The translations under genes and the position numbers were made by a program. The notes below the pieces were generated by a model. That model was not told the DNA's origin, searched no databases, and was given only the letters and a program-made list of their open reading frames with translations. A stretch of 38,598 nt of DNA from Actinomycetota bacterium (lineage in GTDB: Bacteria; Actinomycetota; Actinomycetes; S36-B12; UBA5976): assembly GCA_947448865.1 (NCBI GenBank), contig CANFOW010000015.1, positions 1 to 38,598 of the forward strand, written 5' to 3'. How positions within the stretch are numbered: the first letter of the stretch is position 1; the number at the start of each line of letters is the position of its first letter. This document shows positions 33,073 through 38,598 of the stretch, in pieces.

Positions 33073-34140
33073 ATGAACAACATCACTCATCCTCGACGCA
33101 CCGCCGGCATCATTGCCTTTGCGGTATTTCTTCTATCGCAGTTTGTTGCCGCACCTTCACGAGCAGATGACGTCGCAACCCAGTTGAGTGCCTGCCCGAT
33201 TGTTATTGCGCATCGTGGTGGTACTGCTGGATTGACTGTTGAAGACTCAACATTAAATTGGACCACTTCGTTGGCGAGCGGAGTCGATGTCATTGAAGTA
33301 GATATTCATTTCACTTCGGACAATGTGCCCATCGTGATGCATGATGACACTCTTGACCGAACCACAACTGGGCATGGAAAAATTTCCCACCACACATTCG
33401 CTCAGATCTCGAAATTGACGTTAGCGAACGGCGACCCCATCCCATTGTTTTCAAAGGTTCTGCGCGATGCGCACTCTGCCGGCGCTTTTGTTATGTTTGA
33501 GCCGAAAAAGCGACCGAGCGTAATCCAGTGGGGCATCATCGAAAAAATTGTGGACGCCGAATTAATGGCAAACAGTGTCATCGTTGAAAGCTTTTCACGA
33601 GTGACGATTGCTGCGGCAACGCAACGAGGGTTCTTTACGACTCACGTTTACCACAAGACATCTGTTGACACCTGGGCACTAGCAAATGCTGACTCACAAT
33701 TAAACAAGTGGAGTTACACCTCGTCGACGTCGGTGGTCGACGCGCATGCCGCTTCTTATTTCGCATATGAAACCAACATCGCAAGTGCAGACGAACCACT
33801 GATTTGGGCATCGCTTATGACATCTGGGGTGCAAGCAATCGTGACGGATAATCCCATTGGATTGCTGGCGTGGGAATCTGGAAAATGTGTTCCGCAAGAG
33901 AGCTCGGCTGTTATGGCGCGGCTGCTTCCCGATGTGAACGGTATGGGGGTTCAACAGGCGCAAGTCGCGTTACACGCTGTTGGATTCACACACATCATCA
34001 TCAAGGACGACGATTCTTGGTTGGCGAAAATTGCTGACGACTTAACTGGCAAAGCTCATGAATTGGGACAAGTCATCAATTTTCCAACGAATACCCGGCA
34101 ATCAGTTCTCGACCCAGTCGTCCTTAACGTCGCCGGTTAG
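33073..34140 (+). CDS. Secreted glycerophosphodiester phosphodiesterase with C-terminal PASTA-like domain
   Basis: 355 residues from ATG 33073 (GTG 33070 is adjacent). A signal peptide (RRTAGIIAFAVFLLSQFVAAPSRADD) is present. The catalytic segments are AHRGG (His47, Arg48), EDST (Glu57, in place of ENT), IEVDIHF (Glu75, Asp77) and MHDDTLDRTT (His90). The TIM-barrel ends near TDNPIGLLAWE. After that LLPDVNGMGVQQAQVALHAVGFTHI matches a PASTA domain, a muropeptide/beta-lactam-binding module. The enzyme would hydrolyse glycerophosphodiesters or wall teichoic-acid-like polymers outside the cell, possibly tethered to peptidoglycan. Confidence 0.87.
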   Translation: MNNITHPRRTAGIIAFAVFLLSQFVAAPSRADDVATQLSACPIVIAHRGGTAGLTVEDSTLNWTTSLASGVDVIEVDIHFTSDNVPIVMHDDTLDRTTTGHGKISHHTFAQISKLTLANGDPIPLFSKVLRDAHSAGAFVMFEPKKRPSVIQWGIIEKIVDAELMANSVIVESFSRVTIAAATQRGFFTTHVYHKTSVDTWALANADSQLNKWSYTSSTSVVDAHAASYFAYETNIASADEPLIWASLMTSGVQAIVTDNPIGLLAWESGKCVPQESSAVMARLLPDVNGMGVQQAQVALHAVGFTHIIIKDDDSWLAKIADDLTGKAHELGQVINFPTNTRQSVLDPVVLNVAG

Positions 34141-34169
34141 TAGAAATCTCTGTCAGACGACAAAGGTTT

Positions 34170-35258
34170 TTAGTCGCTCAACGTTTCAGTGATTTTTTCA
34201 GCATCGCGCAAAATTGAACCACCGAGTAATAGCGGCTGGGTTTCGTCAAGGCTCTTGAGACGCTCAACAGCATCTTCGCGTTTGCGATCCCAATCAACGT
34301 TGTCATCATCGGCAAGCGCAGCAGGTTGCTCGGCCGCGAGATGAGCCTGTTCGTGGATTACTCCGGCGGTAGCACGAAGCACACCAGATAACGCTGTTGC
34401 TAATAGCTCGGGAAGCTTTTGGGTGCGTCCACTGGTAACAAGTAATTCGCGGCAAATGCTTTTCACAGTTTCGGCGGTTGCCTCAGTTAATTTCACTTGC
34501 TCAACAATGGATGCTGCTTCTTTACGGCTGATAACTGGCGACCAGTAAGAGCCAGCCAAAGCTGACTCGGCGGCTTCAAGTGCAGCATCAACTTCATTCG
34601 AAATGAATTCAGATTCGGAGAGCCAGCGAACTGCAAGTTGTGGTTCAACGCGACCAGCGTTGCGAATAAGTTCCTTAGAGATTTCATCGAGCAATCGAGC
34701 CAAGGCATGTGCTTGGGCAATACCTGCCTTAAGAGCGCGTGACTGCGGGCTACCAATGCGTACAAAATACGATCCGATAATTGCCAAAGCAGCACCGAGC
34801 AGAACACCATAGAACCGAGACTCAATCGTGTCCGTAGAAACGTATGGACCAACAACCAGAATCACGGTGACGGCAAGTGCAATGGCACCTTCTTCACCAA
34901 GTTTGAGAAGCCGGGCGGCTATGAAGCAGGACAAAATAGCAACAAGTACTGCGGTCCAGCTAAATCCTGTGAGTTTCATGACGCTAAACGCAACAGTGCC
35001 ACCAATCACAACACCTATGACTTGGTTAACACCTTCGCGAATTGATTCATGGAATGTGTGTCGTACCGAAACAATTGCCGTAATAGCTGCGGTGGTGCCT
35101 GAAATTCGAGGAACATTTCCGCCAATGAAATATCCCAAGGTTCCTGCAACGCTCGTAATGACTGCCAGGCGCAAGTAAGGTGCCTTAAAAACATCACGAA
35201 GCGCAATTCTTGTGCCATCCACATGAAGTGGACGAAAGAAATTCTTGAGAGCAGACAT
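34170..35258 (-). CDS. FUSC/aromatic acid exporter-like membrane protein
   Basis: 362 residues from ATG 35258, behind AGGAAAG. Residues about 25-165 contain six hydrophobic spans with ISGTTAAITAIVSVRHTFHESIREGVNQVIGVVIGGTVAF, the FUSC fingerprint (RxxxxxxGxxxG). The C-terminal half is a cytoplasmic helical domain (HALARLLDEISKELIRNAGRV and so on). Relatives export aromatic acids or affect cell-envelope properties; the substrate here is unknown. It is 81 bases downstream of a short-chain dehydrogenase gene on the same strand. Confidence 0.83.
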   Translation of the reverse strand: MSALKNFFRPLHVDGTRIALRDVFKAPYLRLAVITSVAGTLGYFIGGNVPRISGTTAAITAIVSVRHTFHESIREGVNQVIGVVIGGTVAFSVMKLTGFSWTAVLVAILSCFIAARLLKLGEEGAIALAVTVILVVGPYVSTDTIESRFYGVLLGAALAIIGSYFVRIGSPQSRALKAGIAQAHALARLLDEISKELIRNAGRVEPQLAVRWLSESEFISNEVDAALEAAESALAGSYWSPVISRKEAASIVEQVKLTEATAETVKSICRELLVTSGRTQKLPELLATALSGVLRATAGVIHEQAHLAAEQPAALADDDNVDWDRKREDAVERLKSLDETQPLLLGGSILRDAEKITETLSD

Positions 35259-35339
35259 GCTTAACTTTCCTGATTCACACTCACACACAGTGCCGATGTC
35301 ATCAATATACCGCCAATGTCCAAGCACAATCTCAGGCGA

Positions 35340-36125
35340 CTATGAGCGCTCTTCGGCAATCGAATTTCCGCCATCAACAACAATCACTTGCCCTGTGATG
35401 TAAGACGCTTCACGTGATGCCAGCCATCCAACTGCCGCAGCTACTTCTGCTGGTGTTGCGGATCGTCCCATCGGAGTCTTAGCGCCATGGCCTACTTCTG
35501 CTTCAAGTTGCGAATCGGTCTTAATCCACCCGGGCGCAACAGCGTTCACAGTAATTCCGCGAGGAGCCTCATCGACTGCGAGCGCCTTAGTCAGTCCTAC
35601 CATTCCAGCTTTTGTCGTGGCATATGCGATGTCGCTGCGAATCGCCATGACTGGACCTGTGACGCTAGACATCATGATGATGCGCCCGTGTGAAGACTTT
35701 CGGATGTGAGGCAGCGCGTAATGCGTGACATAAAACGCCGAGTTCAGGTTTCTATTCAGAGAGCGTTGCCAGCCGTGGGCGTTCATAGTTACAGCGTCGC
35801 CTGCTTCACCTGATTCGTGCATCGGTTCTGCAACGCTGGTCATCCCAGCGTTATTAACAACGATGTCAATCCCGCCAAGGGATTCCAAGGTTGCCTCGAT
35901 GAGGTGTTCAGCCTGTTGCTCGTCAGTGAGATCGGCGGTAATTGCAAAAGCGGTGAAACCCGAAGCAGTGAGTTCAGCAGCCCGATCAAGCACTCGGTCG
36001 CTAGCTCCGGTGAGAAACACGCTGGCCCCCATCTCGGCGAGTAGGCGGGCACTTGCAAATCCAATTCCAACGGGCGAACCTGCACCAGTAATCAGTGCTC
36101 GCGATCCAGTTAAATCAAAAGCCAT
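35340..36125 (-). CDS. Short-chain dehydrogenase/reductase
   Basis: 261 residues from ATG 36125, chosen for AAAGGTG upstream and the typical opening MAFDLTGSRALITGAG. TGAGSPVGIG binds the cofactor. NNAG (91-94) is intact, and SSVTGP with YATTK (Tyr168, Lys172) is the active site. An insertion of about 12 residues (ESGEAGDAVTMNAHG) occurs after NNAGMTSVAEPM. The C-terminus SYITGQVIVVDGG is normal. The gene is divergent from malic enzyme and lies before the FUSC-like gene. Substrate unknown. Confidence 0.9.
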   Translation of the reverse strand: MAFDLTGSRALITGAGSPVGIGFASARLLAEMGASVFLTGASDRVLDRAAELTASGFTAFAITADLTDEQQAEHLIEATLESLGGIDIVVNNAGMTSVAEPMHESGEAGDAVTMNAHGWQRSLNRNLNSAFYVTHYALPHIRKSSHGRIIMMSSVTGPVMAIRSDIAYATTKAGMVGLTKALAVDEAPRGITVNAVAPGWIKTDSQLEAEVGHGAKTPMGRSATPAEVAAAVGWLASREASYITGQVIVVDGGNSIAEERS

Positions 36126-36270
36126 GGCACACCTTTTCGTGAAACGGGTCACTCACAACCTACTCCTGAGTCTGTAAATAGTGGCCTTACCCTGTGATGC
36201 TGCACCTGTGCTGTTTTGCCGAGACTCTGCGAGTGGCAAGATTGGGGGAAGCGTTCGCAAAGGAGCTCTC

Positions 36271-37662
36271 ATGTCAGGCAACAGTCCCGGTTATTCCATC
36301 ACATTGCGTGTGGAGTTATCCCCTGACTCCGCGAGTACCGCTGGTCTTGCGCAAGCTGTCAGTGATGCTGGTGCATCCCTTACCGCTCTCGATGTTGTTG
36401 AGTCTGGCTACGAGCGCATGGTGGTTGACGTCACGTGCGATACTTCAGACCCCGATCATGCTGAACGTGTCACGGCTCAGATTGCTGGTTTGCCTGGAGC
36501 CACTGTCCGTAAAGTGAGCGACCGTACTTTCTTGTTACACCTTGGTGGCAAGCTTGAGGTTCGCCCGAAAGTTCCACTACGCACTCGCGATGATCTCTCT
36601 CGCGCTTACACTCCTGGCGTTGCTCGGGTATGTCTTGCCATTGCCAAAGATCCACGCGATGCGCGCAGTCTCACAATTAAGCGCAACACGGTGGCCGTTG
36701 TCACTGATGGTTCTGCTGTTTTAGGTCTTGGCAACATTGGTCCAGCTGCAGCGCTTCCTGTGATGGAAGGCAAAGCTGCCTTGTTCAAGCAGTTTGCGGA
36801 TGTCGATGCTTGGCCGGTGTGCCTTGATACTCAAGATGTTGATGAAATTGTGCGCACGGTTCAAATCCTTGCACCGCAATATGGCGGCATTAACTTAGAA
36901 GATATTTCTGCACCACGTTGCTTTGAAGTTGAAGCGCGCTTGCGTGAATTGCTCGACATCCCGGTTTTCCATGACGATCAGCACGGTACTGCGATTGTTG
37001 TCCTTGCTGCATTAACTAATGCCGTAAAGATTGTTGGCAAAGAATTTAAGTCGCTCAAAATTGTGATGAGTGGTGCAGGTGCCGCAGGTACTGCAATTGC
37101 GCAGCTACTTATGGAAATGGGTGTGCGCGACATCGTTGCCTACGATTCCAAAGGCGCTGTATATAAAGGTCGCCCTAATAGCGAGAACACGAGTGAATGG
37201 ATGTTGGAAAACACCAATAAGCAAGGTGTCACAGGCAAACTAGGCGAAGGTCTTGCGGGAGCTGACGTATTCATTGGTGTGAGTGCGCCGAACATTCTGA
37301 CCGAAGCCGACGTCGCCTCAATGGCTGATAAGTCAATTGTGTTTGCGCTGTCGAATCCAGATCCTGAAATTGATCCCGTCCTTGCAGCTAAGCATGCTGC
37401 TGTTGTTGCAACCGGTCGTAGTGATTATCCAAACCAGATTAATAATGTGCTTGCCTTCCCAGGCATCTTCCGAGGCATGCTCGATGCTGGTGCTCACAAA
37501 ATCACCACTGAAACATTGATTGCAGCGGCGAACGCGATTGCGGGCTGTGTGCGTCCAGAACAGTTAAACGCGAGCTACATAGTGCCAAGTGTTTTTGACC
37601 CGAATGTGGCTAAATCAGTGGCCAGTGCAGTCCAGGCAGTTGCGGAAACAACTAAGGACTAA
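36271..37662 (+). CDS. NAD(P)-dependent malic enzyme with N-terminal ACT-like domain
   Basis: 463 residues from ATG 36271, behind AAAGGAG. Residues about 8-85 form an ACT-like regulatory domain ([10 protein letters not shown] through [14 protein letters not shown]). The catalytic domain starts at [16 protein letters not shown] with Tyr113, and contains [11 protein letters not shown] (Lys168), [14 protein letters not shown] (Glu210, Asp211) and [10 protein letters not shown] (Asp235, Asp236). The nucleotide fold is [17 protein letters not shown]. It decarboxylates malate to pyruvate. Fusion to an ACT domain is typical of actinobacterial versions. Confidence 0.94.
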   Translation: MSGNSPGYSITLRVELSPDSASTAGLAQAVSDAGASLTALDVVESGYERMVVDVTCDTSDPDHAERVTAQIAGLPGATVRKVSDRTFLLHLGGKLEVRPKVPLRTRDDLSRAYTPGVARVCLAIAKDPRDARSLTIKRNTVAVVTDGSAVLGLGNIGPAAALPVMEGKAALFKQFADVDAWPVCLDTQDVDEIVRTVQILAPQYGGINLEDISAPRCFEVEARLRELLDIPVFHDDQHGTAIVVLAALTNAVKIVGKEFKSLKIVMSGAGAAGTAIAQLLMEMGVRDIVAYDSKGAVYKGRPNSENTSEWMLENTNKQGVTGKLGEGLAGADVFIGVSAPNILTEADVASMADKSIVFALSNPDPEIDPVLAAKHAAVVATGRSDYPNQINNVLAFPGIFRGMLDAGAHKITTETLIAAANAIAGCVRPEQLNASYIVPSVFDPNVAKSVASAVQAVAETTKD

Positions 37663-37769
37663 CGCCTGACGGCCAGCCGATCGTACTGTCTGGAACAGGT
37701 GGGTTATCGGCAGGGACCGGGAGTTGCTGGCTGGAGCGGGCTCGCGAAAATGCAGGACCTTGCGGGTAT

Positions 37770-37798
37770 TTGACACGCTAGTAGTTGAAAGTTAAACT
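37770..37798 (+). promoter_or_regulatory. Promoter of the YceI-family gene
   Basis: A consensus-like TTGACA, a 17-base spacer and TAAACT lie about 40 bases before the start codon. It is one of the best promoter matches in the window. The operator-like repeats overlap and follow the -10 element. Confidence 0.65.
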
Positions 37799-37818
37799 AA
37801 ATCTAATTGAACCTTCAA
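37785..37818. promoter_or_regulatory. Paired operator-like palindromes at the YceI promoter
   Basis: TTGAACCTTCAA at 37807-37818 is a perfect palindrome. TTGAAAGTTAAA at 37785-37796 is an imperfect copy. Read on opposite strands both match AGTTGAARGTTNAA, so the pair forms a larger inverted repeat across the -10 and start region. A MarR-type repressor would fit the size and spacing; none is in the window. Confidence 0.5.
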
Positions 37819-37834
37819 CTTTCTAGGAGACTCC

Positions 37835-38377
37835 ATGTCTGCAGATCTATCGCCGTACATCGGCACTTGGGTCATTGACCCATCCCATTCACGCTTAGGT
37901 TTCGAAACCCGTCACGCAGTTGTGACCAAGGTTCGCGGCCACTTTGCAACCTTCGAAGGCACAGTCACCGTTGGCGCAGACCTATCTGCATCCAGCGCAA
38001 CTGTTTCAGCAAAGTTTGACTCAATCGACACTGGCAACGCAGACCGCGATGGCCACCTCAAGAGCGCTGACTTCTTCGATGTGGAAAACACAAACGACCT
38101 CGCGTTCGTGTCAAAGAGCATTGTTGCTGACGGCGATGACTTCATTGTTACTGGCGACCTGTCAATCAAGGGCATCACACAAAGTGTTGATCTCAAGGTT
38201 GAACTCGGTGGCATTGCAACTGATCCATTCGGCAACGTACGTGCAGGTTTTGAAGGTACTGGCGAAATCAGCCGTAAGGACTTCGGTTTGACTTGGAACG
38301 TTGCACTGGAAACAGGCGGCTTCCTTGTGAGCGATCACGTCAAGCTTCAGCTAGATATTTCTGCTATCAAGCAGTAA
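37835..38377 (+). CDS. YceI family protein
   Basis: 180 residues behind AGGAGA. The protein starts GTWVIDPSHSRLGFETRHAVVTKVRGHF, the YceI signature of lipocalin-like beta barrels that bind isoprenoids or amphipathic molecules. SIDTGNADRDGHLKSADFFDVEN and LSIKGITQSVDLKVELGG, then FGLTWNVALETGGFLVSDHVKLQLDI, complete the fold. There is no signal peptide, so it is cytoplasmic, as in many actinobacterial members. It is a single gene with its own promoter, operators and terminator. The ligand is unknown; polyisoprenoid or quinone-like compounds are usual suggestions. Confidence 0.94.
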   Translation: MSADLSPYIGTWVIDPSHSRLGFETRHAVVTKVRGHFATFEGTVTVGADLSASSATVSAKFDSIDTGNADRDGHLKSADFFDVENTNDLAFVSKSIVADGDDFIVTGDLSIKGITQSVDLKVELGGIATDPFGNVRAGFEGTGEISRKDFGLTWNVALETGGFLVSDHVKLQLDISAIKQ

Positions 38378-38397
38378 TCGTCTCCTCCTAGAGATGG

Positions 38398-38426
38398 GGC
38401 CGGCCACTTAGGTGGTCGGCCTTTTC
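38398..38426 (+). terminator. Terminator after the YceI-family gene
   Basis: GGCCGGCCAC TTAG GTGGTCGGCC forms a 10 bp stem with one G-U pair and a 4-base loop, followed by TTTTC. Confidence 0.85.
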
Positions 38427-38444
38427 TAGTGCTGTATTGCCGTA

Positions 38445-38496
38445 GGACAAAACGACAACGCCAACCGTGCAACGCATGAGCGAAGCGGTTGGCGTT
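38445..38496 (-). terminator. Terminator of the minus-strand gene at the window end
   Basis: On the minus strand AACGCCAACCG and CGGTTGGCGTT (38486-38496 and 38457-38467) form a perfect 11 bp stem with an 18-base loop, followed by GTCGTTTTGT. It lies about 15 bases beyond the stop codon of the partial gene. Confidence 0.65.
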
Positions 38497-38510
38497 TGTT
38501 ACGTGGCTGA

Positions 38511-38598
38511 TTAAGCCAGGAAGAACTCGCGAACACGATCGAGTACTGAGCGACGAGGCAGGACGTTATTGAACTTCTCGTTATTGAATGAACGAACA
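38511..38598 (-). CDS. C-terminal fragment of an unidentified protein, 5' truncated by window edge
   Basis: An open minus-strand frame of 28 codons runs from the window edge to a TAA at 38511-38513 and ends SVLDRVREFFLA. A terminator-like hairpin follows the stop, which supports a real gene end. The fragment is too short for me to name the family. Confidence 0.55.
   Translation of the reverse strand, partial: VRSFNNEKFNNVLPRRSVLDRVREFFLA

Noticed and set aside
34141-34169. Terminator between the convergent phosphodiesterase and FUSC-like genes
   Set aside because: Only a 4 bp stem (CGAC/GTCG) can be drawn around a T-run.
1-38598. CRISPR arrays, insertion sequences and prophage genes
   Set aside because: No regularly spaced repeats other than the 9-bp array, and no transposase, integrase or phage structural gene were found on either strand.

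Overview
The window looks like the chromosome of a free-living actinobacterium (Actinomycetota). GC content is moderate, close to one half by eye. GTG and TTG starts are common, genes are packed tightly and often overlap by ATGA, and the NAD-type malic enzyme has an N-terminal ACT-like region. Other pointers are the SpeC/MalF-type transporters, the lack of IS elements or CRISPR, and a form I CO dehydrogenase. A planktonic freshwater or marine lineage is my best guess, but there is no rRNA or other taxonomic marker here.

Layout. 1-720 is the 3' part of a PotC-like polyamine permease. 930-1946 is an orphan zinc-ribbon membrane protein. 2.4-7.7 kb is a sugar uptake and hydrolysis operon: lipoprotein binding protein, two MalF/MalG-type permeases and a GH13 alpha-glucosidase, followed by an acyltransferase 3 gene. 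It has a LacI-type operator, a leader inverted repeat and two intercistronic hairpins. A tRNA-Lys(UUU) gene at 8846-8919 precedes a 904-residue protein of unknown function. 11.8-16.5 kb holds a flavin amine oxidase, a 9-bp minisatellite, a second acyltransferase, a YkvA-like protein and an NfeD/stomatin pair. 16.5-20.9 kb is a minus-strand catabolic-looking operon: HutD-like protein, polysaccharide-deacetylase-family hydrolase, two short-chain dehydrogenases and an APC permease. 21.1-22.1 kb is a secreted M15-type peptidase.

The centre of interest is 22.2-32.6 kb, a complete-looking aerobic carbon monoxide dehydrogenase locus. One minus-strand operon encodes, in transcription order, a 76-residue unknown protein, CoxM, CoxS, CoxL (with the form I active-site motif AYRCSFR), CoxG, and then five consecutive small single-span membrane proteins that resemble each other. 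An XdhC-family maturation factor lies just upstream on the same strand. A convergent plus-strand operon encodes a small two-cysteine protein, CoxD (MoxR AAA+), CoxE (vWA), a 96-residue unknown protein and a GIY-YIG-like protein. The structural subunits oxidise CO. CoxD, CoxE and the XdhC-like protein are expected to mature the Mo-Cu cofactor. CoxG links the enzyme to the membrane quinone pool. The five small membrane proteins are the most plausible undescribed part and may form a membrane platform for the enzyme.

32.5-38.6 kb returns to ordinary genes: a CoA-binding protein, a secreted glycerophosphodiesterase with a PASTA-like tail, an FUSC-type membrane protein, a third short-chain dehydrogenase, malic enzyme, a YceI protein with clear operator-like palindromes, and the C-terminus of a minus-strand gene that leaves the window.
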